Below, piece by piece: positions 25,061 through 33,336 of a DNA stretch of 64,000 bases (position 1 is its first letter; each line of letters starts with the position of its first letter). The DNA is from F23-B02 sp963625685 (GTDB lineage Bacteria; Bacillota; Clostridia; Oscillospirales; Oscillospiraceae). The translations under genes were made by a program, and so were the position numbers. The DNA is taken from assembly GCA_963625685.1 (NCBI GenBank), contig CAVFTR010000001.1, positions 248,001-312,000 on the forward strand, given 5' to 3'. Under the pieces are notes generated by a model. That model worked only from the letters and a program-made list of their open reading frames with translations. It was not told the DNA's origin and ran no database searches.

Positions 25061-26533
25061 ATGAAGATCGAACTCAAAAGCAGGGAAGGCTGCGCCTATA
25101 AAAAGCTGTGCGGCTCGGCGGCGGAGGCTCACAGCGAGGCCGAGCTCACAATTCCCGATACTCTGGAGGATATACTGCGCATCCTGTGCTGCAGGTACCA
25201 GTGCAGGATACGTGAAAAGCTCGTATCGACGGACGCCGTCGACATTCTGGGAGATATCGACATTACGGTCTTTTACGTCCCCGATACAGGCAGCGGTGTA
25301 CGCGTCGTCGGGACATCGGTGCCGTTCGAGCTGCACTTCGACGCGCCCGGAGCAGACAGCACAAGCCTTGCAGTTACCCGGCTTTCATCGCTGTCGGTGG
25401 ATGCAAGGGCCGCCGATCCCCGGAAGATATCGCTGAGCGCGAACGTTTTTATGGAGCAGAGCAGCTTCAAATATGCCGACCTGTGCTGGTCGGAGCCTCC
25501 CTCAGAGCCGCAGGATAAGCTGTTTTTCCGGACCGATGAGCTCAAGTGCAAAAGCATAGCGCTCGTTTCAGAAAAAGCTCTGAGCATCGAGGATGAGCTC
25601 GAGCTGCCGGAGCCTCTGCGCGGCGGCGATTTTGTGAAGGCCTTCAGCAGCATATGCCTCGGCGGCAGCGAGGTCGTCGGAACGAAGCTCATAGTCAGGG
25701 GCACGGCGGAGATAGAGGCCATATATCTTGTCTCCGGCGTTCCGCGTACAGCGCGGTTTACCGTTCCGTTTTCGCAGCTTTTCAATCTGCCCGACGGCTG
25801 CACGGAGGTCGAAGCAAGCTCGTGCGCGATGATAACGGGGCAGTACTTCGAGCCCTTCGACGCAGGGCTATCGGCGGATATCCGGGCGGCGATACAGCTT
25901 GTCTGCCTGCGTGACGAGACTCTAAGCTATATAAGCGACGCCTACTCGTGCACCCATGAGATAGAGCTGACGCAGTGCGGGCTCGACTGCATTACGAGCA
26001 CACGGGAGATAAAGCAGAGCTGCGCCGTCAGGCTTTCGTATAATTCCGACTACGGAGCGGACGAGATAATCCTTTCGAGCGCCTTTGCAGACTGTCCGCA
26101 GACGGGTGATGACAGCATTTCAGTTCCCGTGACCGCGGATATCGTATACAGGGACCGCGAGGGCGAGCTCAGGGCCTGCCGGCTCAGAGGCAGGGCGGAG
26201 CTTGAGATTTCCGATGAACGGCGCCCTGACGAGGTGACGGTCGACAGCGTAAGCGCTCACGCCGCGGCCGCGGGCGGCGTGAGCGCTGATATAAGGCTCG
26301 ATATCACAATGCGGTATATAAGCTGCGGAAGCATAAGCATGGTAAGCCAGGTGGAAAAGACCGAGCGCGAGCGGGAAAAGCCGGACGCCTCCCTGTACAT
26401 GTGCCGCTGCGAGGACGGGGACCTCTGGAGCCTTGCGAAGAAGTACTCCTCGGACGCAGAGCTCATAAAGCTCATAAATGAAACCGACGGCAGAGATACA
26501 GATGATCGTCTGCTGCTGATACCGGTGCTATAG
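25061..26533 (+). CDS. SPOCS (DUF3794) and LysM domain spore-envelope protein
   Basis: A 490-aa protein with an N-terminal SPOCS/DUF3794-type domain (~residues 30-130, including DAVDILGDIDITVFYVPD), further beta-rich DUF3794-type repeats in the middle, and a C-terminal LysM domain (~440-490, GDLWSLAKKYSSDAELIKLINE). This combination is known from SafA/SipL-like proteins that tether the spore coat to the forespore cortex; the clostridial SipL interacts with SpoIVA. ATG 25061 has AAGGAGAAATGCC upstream. It lies immediately before spoIIIAA. Confidence 0.88.
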   Translation: MKIELKSREGCAYKKLCGSAAEAHSEAELTIPDTLEDILRILCCRYQCRIREKLVSTDAVDILGDIDITVFYVPDTGSGVRVVGTSVPFELHFDAPGADSTSLAVTRLSSLSVDARAADPRKISLSANVFMEQSSFKYADLCWSEPPSEPQDKLFFRTDELKCKSIALVSEKALSIEDELELPEPLRGGDFVKAFSSICLGGSEVVGTKLIVRGTAEIEAIYLVSGVPRTARFTVPFSQLFNLPDGCTEVEASSCAMITGQYFEPFDAGLSADIRAAIQLVCLRDETLSYISDAYSCTHEIELTQCGLDCITSTREIKQSCAVRLSYNSDYGADEIILSSAFADCPQTGDDSISVPVTADIVYRDREGELRACRLRGRAELEISDERRPDEVTVDSVSAHAAAAGGVSADIRLDITMRYISCGSISMVSQVEKTEREREKPDASLYMCRCEDGDLWSLAKKYSSDAELIKLINETDGRDTDDRLLLIPVL

Positions 26534-26535
26534 GC

Positions 26536-27402
26536 ATGAGCTGCGCGTATGATGAGGCCGTGAGACTGCTGCCGGCAAAAACGGCGGCAGCTCTCGGAAG
26601 GGAGCATGCATGCGCCGAGGAGTTCAGGCTCAGGACAGGCTATGCGCCCGCCGCGCTGATAGGCGGCAGGGAGCTGCCGTTACCGGCAGAGCCCGTCAGC
26701 GGCGGCGATATCGCCTGCGTTATAGAAAAAGCCACGCGAGCCTCGGTCCACACCGTGCAGCAGGATATGGCAAAGGGCTTTATAAGCTGTGCCTTCGGCA
26801 TAAGGCTGGGCCTGTGCGGCACCGGGATGCTATCCGGCGGCAGGCTCGTCGGGCTGAGGGATATAAGCTCCGTCTCAATACGCATACCGCACGAGCTGCG
26901 CTCCTGCGGCGGTGACGCTGCTGAAAGGCTGTATGAAAGCCGCGATAACGCGCTTATCATCTCGCCGCCCGGGGGAGGGAAGACAACTATGCTCAGAGAA
27001 TGTATAAGGGTGCTGTCTTCCTCGGGTGTGAGGGTCTCAGCGGCCGATGAAAGGGGCGAGCTTGCCGCCGTATACCGGGGCAGGCCGCAGTTTGACCTCG
27101 GCCCGATGTGTGATGTCATGACGGATATCCCAAAAGCCGAGGCCGTCATGATGCTGCTGCGTTCGATGAATCCCCAGGTGATAGTCATGGACGAGATATC
27201 CACTCCCGACGACTGCGAGGCCGCCGCCTCGGCCGCCGGCTGCGGAGTGCGCGTCATAGCGACGGCGCATGCAGCGTCCGCTGCCGAGCTCAGGAGCCGC
27301 CCAGTGTATCGCAGGCTCCTGGAGCAGAGGACCTTTACGGCGGCGCTTACAATAAAAAACCGCGGCGGCCTGCGAAGCTACAGCTGGGAGGAGCTCACAT
27401 GA
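26536..27402 (+). CDS. spoIIIAA: Stage III sporulation protein AA (ATPase)
   Basis: A 288-aa secretion-type ATPase energising the SpoIIIA-SpoIIQ channel between mother cell and forespore. Walker A is PPGGGKTTM (~residues 146-154), and the Walker B-like strand VIVMDEIS is near 216. It starts 2 bp after the coat protein gene and overlaps spoIIIAB by 4 bp. Expression is mother-cell (sigma-E) in known systems; no sigma-E promoter is obvious directly upstream. Confidence 0.96.
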   Translation: MSCAYDEAVRLLPAKTAAALGREHACAEEFRLRTGYAPAALIGGRELPLPAEPVSGGDIACVIEKATRASVHTVQQDMAKGFISCAFGIRLGLCGTGMLSGGRLVGLRDISSVSIRIPHELRSCGGDAAERLYESRDNALIISPPGGGKTTMLRECIRVLSSSGVRVSAADERGELAAVYRGRPQFDLGPMCDVMTDIPKAEAVMMLLRSMNPQVIVMDEISTPDDCEAAASAAGCGVRVIATAHAASAAELRSRPVYRRLLEQRTFTAALTIKNRGGLRSYSWEELT

Positions 27403-27908
27403 GGCTTATCGGCGCGTTTTTAATAGCGCTCGCTTGTGCCGCTGCCGGCATGATCAAGGCGCGCAGCCTGAGCGAGCTGGACAGAACGTATACGGCGCTC
27501 ATATCGGCGCTGGGCTTAATGAAAAGCGAGATATCCTCGCGCTCTGCGCCGCTCGACGAGGTGATGCATGCAGCCTCAGGCCCTCTCTCCGGCGCTGCGG
27601 GCAGCTTTATGAAAAAGGTGAGCGCAGATTTTTCAAGGCTCGGGGAGGAGACGTTCCGAAGCATTTGGTCAAACGCGGCAGAGCTTTGCCTGCGGGAGCT
27701 GCCGCCTCGCGCGATGGCCGGTATAAAAGCTCTCGGCGGCAGCCTCGGACGGTATGACAGCGCGCAGCAGTGCGCGGCGCTCGACCGCTGCATGGCCGAG
27801 CTCTCGGCAGAGCGCAGCGCTCTTCGCGAAACGCTCTGCGAAAACAAAAGAATGTACGTCGGCCTCGGAGGAGCCGTGGGGCTCATCCTCGCCATCGTGC
27901 TGATATGA
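27399..27908 (+). CDS. spoIIIAB: Stage III sporulation protein AB
   Basis: A 169-aa protein with hydrophobic helices at each end (residues ~3-18 and ~150-169) and a helical cytoplasmic-type core with RSLSELDRTYTALISALGLMKSEI, matching SpoIIIAB, a GspF-like platform component. ATGA overlap with spoIIIAA. Confidence 0.93.
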   Translation: MRLIGAFLIALACAAAGMIKARSLSELDRTYTALISALGLMKSEISSRSAPLDEVMHAASGPLSGAAGSFMKKVSADFSRLGEETFRSIWSNAAELCLRELPPRAMAGIKALGGSLGRYDSAQQCAALDRCMAELSAERSALRETLCENKRMYVGLGGAVGLILAIVLI

Positions 27909-27923
27909 TCTGCGGGAGGAAAA

Positions 27924-28118
27924 ATGGAAGTTGAGCTCATATTTAAGATCGCAGCCGTCGGGATACTTGTGGCGGTGCTGAACATACTGCTTTCCCGCTC
28001 CGGGAGGGACGAGCAGGCGTTGATGACGACCATAGCTGCGCTGGTCGTCGTGCTGATCGTCGTAGTGCAGAAGATCAGCGAGCTGTTTTCGCTCATAAAG
28101 GACCTGTTCCAGCTCTGA
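27924..28118 (+). CDS. spoIIIAC: Stage III sporulation protein AC
   Basis: A 64-aa protein with two transmembrane helices (LIFKIAAVGILVAVLNILL and TTIAALVVVLIVVVQKI) joined by the SGRDEQA loop, the conserved SpoIIIAC pattern. It overlaps spoIIIAD by one base. Confidence 0.93.
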   Translation: MEVELIFKIAAVGILVAVLNILLSRSGRDEQALMTTIAALVVVLIVVVQKISELFSLIKDLFQL

Positions 28119-28504
28119 TGGATATCGTTATACGTGCCTCGGCCATAGCCATGATCTCCGCGCTCTGCATACTGCTGATAAGAAAGAGCAACCAGGAGAT
28201 GGCCCTTGCCGCCGCTATAGCCGCCGCTGCGGTGATATTCCTTACCGGCGTGCAGCTCTTCTCCGGGCTCATGGAGCTCATCCGCTGCACAATAGAAAAG
28301 ACCGGACTTTCCTCCGCGCTGTTTATTCCCGTTTTCAAATGCGTGGGCATCGCAATGACAGTGAAGCTCGTCTCCGGCCTTTGCAGGGACGCAGGGCAGA
28401 GCGGCATAGCCTCGTCAATGGAGCTTCTCGGCTCCGCCGCGGCTCTGTTCACGGCTCTGCCGCTTTTCAGCTCGCTCCTGGATACGATAGGCGGTCTTAT
28501 ATGA
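28118..28504 (+). CDS. spoIIIAD: Stage III sporulation protein AD
   Basis: A 128-aa, four-helix membrane protein that starts MDIVIRASAIAM and contains KSNQEMALAAAIAAAAVIF, typical of SpoIIIAD. With SpoIIIAC and AE it forms the inner-membrane part of the channel. Overlaps spoIIIAE by 4 bp. Confidence 0.93.
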   Translation: MDIVIRASAIAMISALCILLIRKSNQEMALAAAIAAAAVIFLTGVQLFSGLMELIRCTIEKTGLSSALFIPVFKCVGIAMTVKLVSGLCRDAGQSGIASSMELLGSAAALFTALPLFSSLLDTIGGLI

Positions 28505-29556
28505 AAAAGCTTTTGTTCATCATCATATTCACGCTGCTTCTCATAACGCCGTGCCGCGCCGCACCCTATGACGAGGCGCAGCTTCGCGATTCGCTGCCGG
28601 AGTATGCAGACGAGCTCCTGGGCGATACGGCCCAGGAGCCGCAGGAGGGCCTCGGCAGGCTTGGAAGCGCCTTTACCGAGTCCCTGTCCGGAGGTATCGG
28701 CGGCGTTATGAGACGGGCGGCGGGGATCATTGCCGTCGCCCTCACATGCGCCGTGCTCACGGTCTTCTGCGATGACGCGCCGGAGTATGTGAGCCTCGGC
28801 GGCTGCGCGGCCATAGCCGTGATAAGCGCCGCGGATATGCATTCGTTCATCTCCTCGGGAAGCGAGGTAATAGACGCGCTTTCAGGCTTTTCAAAAACGC
28901 TGCTGCCCGCTATGTGCGCCGCCTCCGCCGCATGCGGGACCGTTTCGTCGGCTACCGTGAGCTACGCGGCGTCGGTTTTGTTCATGGACCTTTTTGTAAC
29001 GGCGGCTCAGAACGTCATAATGCCCGTTATCTACGCCTATCTTGCGGCCGGAATGGCCTCGGCCTCGCTGGGAAACAGAAGCCTCGGCTGTATAGCCTCG
29101 TTTCTGAAGCGTCTGAGCGCGATATTGATGATCGCCGCCTCGCTCGGCTTTACGCTGTATATCGGCATAAGCTCTTCCGTCGCGTCCGGCGGCGACGCAC
29201 TCGCGTCAAAGCTGACAAAGACCGCCATAGCGGCGGCTCTGCCCGTCGTCGGAGGCATAATTTCGGACGCCGCGTCCACGGTCGTCGCCGGAGCGGAGCT
29301 CATGCGCGGCACGGTCGGCGTGTTCGGTATGCTCGCACTGCTTGCCGTGTGCGCCTCGCCGTTTGCGGTGCTGGCGCTGAACTACATAGGCTATAAGCTC
29401 ACGGCCGCCGCCGTAAGGGCCTTCGGCTGCGATAAGCTCTGCGCGCTCACAGACTGCATAGGCTCCGCCATCGGAATGATCCTCGGTCTTGCCGGATGCT
29501 GCGCGATAATACTTTTCGTATCAATGGCGATATCGATAAAGGCGGTGGGCGGATGA
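28501..29556 (+). CDS. spoIIIAE: Stage III sporulation protein AE
   Basis: A 351-aa polytopic membrane protein with an N-terminal signal peptide (KKLLFIIIFTLLLITPCRA), a short extracytoplasmic region and about seven helices. ATG 28501 is chosen because it overlaps the spoIIIAD stop and begins the signal peptide; an upstream in-frame extension has no membrane or family character. The largest membrane component of the SpoIIIA complex. Confidence 0.95.
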   Translation: MKKLLFIIIFTLLLITPCRAAPYDEAQLRDSLPEYADELLGDTAQEPQEGLGRLGSAFTESLSGGIGGVMRRAAGIIAVALTCAVLTVFCDDAPEYVSLGGCAAIAVISAADMHSFISSGSEVIDALSGFSKTLLPAMCAASAACGTVSSATVSYAASVLFMDLFVTAAQNVIMPVIYAYLAAGMASASLGNRSLGCIASFLKRLSAILMIAASLGFTLYIGISSSVASGGDALASKLTKTAIAAALPVVGGIISDAASTVVAGAELMRGTVGVFGMLALLAVCASPFAVLALNYIGYKLTAAAVRAFGCDKLCALTDCIGSAIGMILGLAGCCAIILFVSMAISIKAVGG

Positions 29557-30056
29557 TGCCTGAGCTTTTGTCGCGATGGCTGCATGCCGTCATATATACG
29601 GGCGTCGTCTGCTCCGTATCCATGCTGCTGACTCCCGAAGGTAGGGTAAAGAGGGCGCTTGGGATAATCTGCGCCGTCATAATGTGCGCGGCCATAGCCT
29701 CGCCGCTGGCTGAGCTTGACTTTGAATCATATTCAAAGGCGCTGGCGCGATATAGGCTCGACGCGCAGCGGTATACGCAGCAGGGTGAGGACTACAGCAA
29801 AAAATTAAACCGCAGTATCATAGAGGACGAGTGCCGGGCATATATATTGGACAAAGCCGATGAGCTCGGCGCGGAGATATCTGAGCTGAGCGTGACGGCG
29901 CTCTGGAGCAGCGACGGATACTGGTATCCGCACGAGGCGAGAATCGTATCGTCCGCCGGGGGCGCGCAGAAAAGCATGCTCGCCGAATGTATCCGCGCCG
30001 AGCTCGGCATAAGCCTTGACGATCAGGATTGGAGCGGTACTGCAAATGACGGATAA
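29553..30056 (+). CDS. spoIIIAF: Stage III sporulation protein AF
   Basis: A 167-aa protein with two N-terminal transmembrane helices (~residues 9-24 and ~32-52) and a soluble C-terminal domain with a ring-building-motif-like pattern (EDECRAYILDKADELGAEISELSV). Starts with tandem ATGs overlapping the spoIIIAE stop. Slightly shorter than the roughly 200 residues seen in Bacillus. Confidence 0.92.
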   Translation: MMPELLSRWLHAVIYTGVVCSVSMLLTPEGRVKRALGIICAVIMCAAIASPLAELDFESYSKALARYRLDAQRYTQQGEDYSKKLNRSIIEDECRAYILDKADELGAEISELSVTALWSSDGYWYPHEARIVSSAGGAQKSMLAECIRAELGISLDDQDWSGTANDG

Positions 30057-30378
30057 ATTTAAAAGCAGCCTTGGCAAATTCAAATACCCTGTCCTCGCGC
30101 TCGTGCTGGGCCTTGCGATAATGCTCCTGCCGACAGGCACTGCCGCCGGCAGCATCGGCGATATGAGCGATGAACAGCGCCTGGCGTCGGTGCTCGAAAA
30201 ATGCGAGGGAGTCGGCAGCGCACAGGTGCTGTTATCAGACACCGGAGCGGTCATAGTCTGCGACGGGGCTGAAAACGCCGCGGTACGCCTATCCGTAATA
30301 AAGGCCGCGGAGGCCTTTACCGGCTTTAAAAGCGACAGCATCCAGGTAATAAAAACTGCGTCGAATATAGGAGGGTAA
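30046..30378 (+). CDS. spoIIIAG: Stage III sporulation protein AG, short form
   Basis: A 110-aa protein with one transmembrane helix (YPVLALVLGLAIMLLP, ~residues 14-29) and a single ring-building motif (RLASVLEKCEGVGSAQVLL ... AVRLSVIKAAEAF). Bacillus SpoIIIAG is about 229 aa and has a beta-triangle insertion in this domain that shapes its 30-subunit ring; that insertion is absent here. ATG 30046 follows a GGAGCGG site and overlaps spoIIIAF by 11 bp. Position between AF and AH makes the identity firm. Confidence 0.9.
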   Translation: MTDKFKSSLGKFKYPVLALVLGLAIMLLPTGTAAGSIGDMSDEQRLASVLEKCEGVGSAQVLLSDTGAVIVCDGAENAAVRLSVIKAAEAFTGFKSDSIQVIKTASNIGG

Positions 30379-30379
30379 A

Positions 30380-30919
30380 ATGAAGAATCTTAAAAGAAAC
30401 GCGACGGTCGCGGCGGTCCTGCTGCTCGTATGCGCGGCGGTGTATCTCAACTGGTCGTATAACAGCAAATGGGGGACCGCCGATCCTGCGATGGTAAAGG
30501 CCGAGGACGCGGCCATGCAGGCGGCAAACGAAGCCTACGAGGCCGCAAGCATAAAAAGCTCCGGCGGCTATTTCGCCGAGGCGCGCCTGAACCGCCAGGT
30601 ATCACGCGATGAGGCGATGAAAATGCTCGAGGACGCGGTGAGCTCCGAGACAGCCTCGCAGGAGACGATAGATTCGGCGATGAGCTCGATATCCGCGATG
30701 GCCAACTACTCCATGAAGGAATCTCAGCTTGAAAACAAGCTTCTTGCAAAGGATTTTGCCGACTGCGTAGTTTACATGAGCGAGGATTCAATAACCGTAG
30801 CCGTTCCCGCTCCGCAGGAGGGTCTGAGCGAGGCCGCCGTCGCCAGAATAACGGAGACCGTCACCTCGGAGACCTCCTATACGGCCGCCCAGCTAAACGT
30901 GATAGCCGTTCCATCGTAA
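30380..30919 (+). CDS. spoIIIAH: Stage III sporulation protein AH
   Basis: A 179-aa mother-cell membrane protein that pairs with forespore SpoIIQ across the intermembrane space. One N-terminal helix (ATVAAVLLLVCAAVYLNW), a linker and a C-terminal ring-building domain (DEAMKMLEDAVSSETASQETIDSAM and the terminal AQLNVIAVPS). Last gene of the spoIIIA operon, followed by a strong terminator. Confidence 0.94.
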   Translation: MKNLKRNATVAAVLLLVCAAVYLNWSYNSKWGTADPAMVKAEDAAMQAANEAYEAASIKSSGGYFAEARLNRQVSRDEAMKMLEDAVSSETASQETIDSAMSSISAMANYSMKESQLENKLLAKDFADCVVYMSEDSITVAVPAPQEGLSEAAVARITETVTSETSYTAAQLNVIAVPS

Positions 30920-30947
30920 AAAAGACGGGCTTACCCGTCTTTTTTTC
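30918..30947 (+). terminator. Intrinsic terminator after spoIIIAH
   Basis: GACGGG/CCCGTC stem, extended by A/T pairs, with a CTTA loop and a run of eight T residues. Confidence 0.92.
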
Positions 30948-30967
30948 TTTATTTTTGCCTTTCGTTG

Positions 30968-31007
30968 TGATACAATACTATGACAGAATTTTTGCACCAT
31001 TGGTGCA
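30968..31007 (+). promoter_or_regulatory. Extended -10 promoter and downstream palindrome before asp23
   Basis: TGATACAAT (30968-30976) is an extended -10 element with no clear -35. A 15-bp palindrome TGCACCA-T-TGGTGCA (30993-31007) lies just after the expected transcription start and could be an operator or small hairpin. Confidence 0.4.
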
Positions 31008-31026
31008 GACACAACGGAGGCACATC

Positions 31027-31389
31027 ATGAGTGATAATTACATCAGCTGCAAAGCCGAAAACGGCAGCATAAATATATCCGAGGAAGTCATTTCCGCAAT
31101 GGTCCGCTCGGCCGTTACCGAGGTCGAGGGCGTGGCCGCAATATCCAACACGACCACAGGCGAGATCGCCGAGCTTATCGGCATCAAGAGCATGTCCAAG
31201 GGCGTGACCGTGCAGATAGTGGACGATACCGTCAAGGCCGACGTCATAATCCTCGTCCGCTACGGCTGCAATATAGTAAACGTCGCGCACGATGTTCAGA
31301 GCTCCGTCTCGGAGCTCGTTCATGCCGTGACCGGCATCGAGAAGGCGGAGATCAACGTCCACGTCTCGGGCGTTGCTTTTGAAAAGTAA
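31027..31389 (+). CDS. Asp23/Gls24 family envelope stress response protein
   Basis: A 120-aa Asp23-family protein: NGSINISEEVISAMVRSAVTEVEGV at the N-terminus, GVTVQIVDDTVKADVIILVRYG in the middle and the VHVSGV end. Proteins of this family form membrane-associated assemblies and respond to envelope stress; the paralogue next to nusB is near-universal in Clostridia. ATG 31027 follows GGAGGCACATC; an in-frame upstream ATG at 30955 lies before the promoter and is rejected. Confidence 0.93.
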   Translation: MSDNYISCKAENGSINISEEVISAMVRSAVTEVEGVAAISNTTTGEIAELIGIKSMSKGVTVQIVDDTVKADVIILVRYGCNIVNVAHDVQSSVSELVHAVTGIEKAEINVHVSGVAFEK

Positions 31390-31406
31390 GATAGAGGTAT
31401 TAGAGG

Positions 31407-31901
31407 ATGAAGAGAACTACCGCCAGAGAGATAGCGGTGCAGCTGAGCTTTTACGCCTGCACGAGCGAAAAGCCCGTCGACGAGCTGCTCGAGCAGTTCT
31501 TCGACAGGGAGTATTACGATACCCTTGCCGGTGAAAACGAGCTGTTTTCGGAATATCCCGGAAAAAAGGAGAGAGAGTATATCTCCCGTCTCGTAAGGAC
31601 CAGCTGCGACTATCGCATCCAGACGGACAGACTCATAGCAGAATACGCTCAGGGCTGGAAGCCGGAGAGAATGTCCAGGACAGCGATGGCCATACTGCGC
31701 TGCGCCGTGAGCGAGATAATGTACATGGACGATATCCCCGCGAGCGCCGCGATAAACGAGGCCGTTGAGCTTGCAAAGGGCTATGACGAGCCCGAGACCG
31801 TCTCGTTCATAAACGGCGTTCTCGGCGGCATAATGCGCGGCGAGTTCTCTGAGAGCGGGAGCTGCGAGACCGGGGATGCGCCCGGGACGGAGACTTTGTG
31901 A
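31407..31901 (+). CDS. nusB: Transcription antitermination factor NusB
   Basis: A 164-aa all-helical NusB: it starts KRTTAREIAVQLSFYA and has the conserved C-terminal block MAILRCAVSEIMYMDDIPASAAINEAVELAKGY. It binds boxA RNA with S10 in rRNA antitermination. It overlaps xseA by one base (TGATG). Confidence 0.95.
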   Translation: MKRTTAREIAVQLSFYACTSEKPVDELLEQFFDREYYDTLAGENELFSEYPGKKEREYISRLVRTSCDYRIQTDRLIAEYAQGWKPERMSRTAMAILRCAVSEIMYMDDIPASAAINEAVELAKGYDEPETVSFINGVLGGIMRGEFSESGSCETGDAPGTETL

Positions 31902-33115
31902 TGGATCAGCAGTGCCTTAGCGTATCCGAGCTCAACCAGATAATAAAAACGCTGATAGACGGCGAGCCGATCCTTAACAAGGTCTGCGTGCGCGGCGAAT
32001 TGTCAAACTATAAGATATATCCGTCGGGGCACCATTACTTTACGCTCAAGGACGCGGAGAGCAGTCTTCGCTGCGTCATGTTTAAAAGCAGTGCGTCCAG
32101 GCTGCGCTTTCGCCCCGAAAGCGGAATGGGCGTCACTGCTTTTGGGCGTATATCGGTCTTCCCGCGGGACGGAGCATATCAGCTTTACTGCTCTGAGCTC
32201 GTCCCCGAGGGCACGGGCGACCTTCAGATAGCCTACGAGCAGCTCAAGAAAAAGCTTGCAGCCGAGGGCCTGTTTGACCCGGCTCACAAAAAGCCGCTGC
32301 CGCCGTTTCCGGAGAAGATCGCTATCATAACCTCGTCGGCCGGCGCCGCCGTTCACGATATGATACGCATACTCGGGACCCGCTGGAGCATGACGAAGGT
32401 CATCCTGCTGCCGGTACGCGTTCAGGGCGTCGAGGCGCCGCCGGAGATAGTCGGCGCCATACGCTACGCAAACCGCCACAAGGTCGCCGACCTTATCATA
32501 ACGGGCCGCGGAGGCGGCTCCATAGAGGACCTCTGGGCCTTTAACGACGAGCGCGTCGCAAGGGCTATATACGAGTCGGAGCTGCCGGTCATCTCGGCCG
32601 TCGGGCACGAGCCAGACGTAACTATCGCCGACTACGTCGCCGACGTCCGCGCCTCGACCCCGTCAAACGCGGCGGAGATCGCAGTTCCCGACGAGGGGGA
32701 AATGCGCGAATGGCTCATGAATATGAACATCCGCCAGACGCAGGCCATGCACAAGAGCATAAGCCGCATGAGCGCGCGCCTTGACGATATAAAAAGCCGC
32801 CGCGTGCTGCAGGACCCGATGACGTATATCGACGCAAAGCGCACGGAGCTTGACTATGTACGCGGAAAGCTCGCCGCGGCAGCTGAAAAGACAAACGCGG
32901 CAAAGCGCAATAAATTCATAGCTCTCGCGTCGGCGCTTGACGCTATGAGTCCCTTAAAGGTCCTCGGCAGAGGATATGCGATCGCATCGAATGAAGGCGG
33001 CGGGCTCATAAAAAGCGTCGCCGGCGTAAATAAGGGCGATAAGCTGAGCCTCAGCGTAAGCGACGGACTTATAAAATGCACTGTAGATGAAAGTGAGGCA
33101 AAAAGCCATGGCTAA
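31901..33115 (+). CDS. xseA: Exodeoxyribonuclease VII large subunit
   Basis: A 404-aa protein with an N-terminal OB-fold (SVSELNQIIKTLI, then VRGELSNYKIYPSGHHYFTLKD) and the nuclease domain with GRGGGSIEDLWAFNDE and VGHEPDVTIADYVAD. Degrades single-stranded DNA together with XseB. ATG 31901 is used; the adjacent in-frame GTG 31898 is an alternative. Overlaps xseB by 8 bp. Confidence 0.96.
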   Translation: MDQQCLSVSELNQIIKTLIDGEPILNKVCVRGELSNYKIYPSGHHYFTLKDAESSLRCVMFKSSASRLRFRPESGMGVTAFGRISVFPRDGAYQLYCSELVPEGTGDLQIAYEQLKKKLAAEGLFDPAHKKPLPPFPEKIAIITSSAGAAVHDMIRILGTRWSMTKVILLPVRVQGVEAPPEIVGAIRYANRHKVADLIITGRGGGSIEDLWAFNDERVARAIYESELPVISAVGHEPDVTIADYVADVRASTPSNAAEIAVPDEGEMREWLMNMNIRQTQAMHKSISRMSARLDDIKSRRVLQDPMTYIDAKRTELDYVRGKLAAAAEKTNAAKRNKFIALASALDAMSPLKVLGRGYAIASNEGGGLIKSVAGVNKGDKLSLSVSDGLIKCTVDESEAKSHG

Positions 33116-33335
33116 GGAAAAACCAAGCTTTGAGGAGTCGGTAAAGCGGCTCGACGAGATAGTAAAGCTTCTTGAGCGCGGCGACGCTCCGCTGAGCGAA
33201 TCGCTCAAGCTTTTCGAGGAGGGCACGTCGCTCATCTCCAATTGCGACACGCTGCTCAACGAGGCCGAGCAGAAGGTCGTAAAGCTCAGAAAAGGTCAGG
33301 ACGGCGAGCCCGAGGAGCTCCCCTTTGGTGAATGA
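33108..33335 (+). CDS. xseB: Exodeoxyribonuclease VII small subunit
   Basis: A 75-aa helical protein with the family pattern FEESVKRLDEIVKLLERGDAPLSESLKLFEEG. Start at ATG 33108 after GTGAGG, within the end of xseA. Paired with xseA and followed directly by ispA, a common arrangement. Confidence 0.95.
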   Translation: MAKEKPSFEESVKRLDEIVKLLERGDAPLSESLKLFEEGTSLISNCDTLLNEAEQKVVKLRKGQDGEPEELPFGE

Positions 33336-33336
33336 T

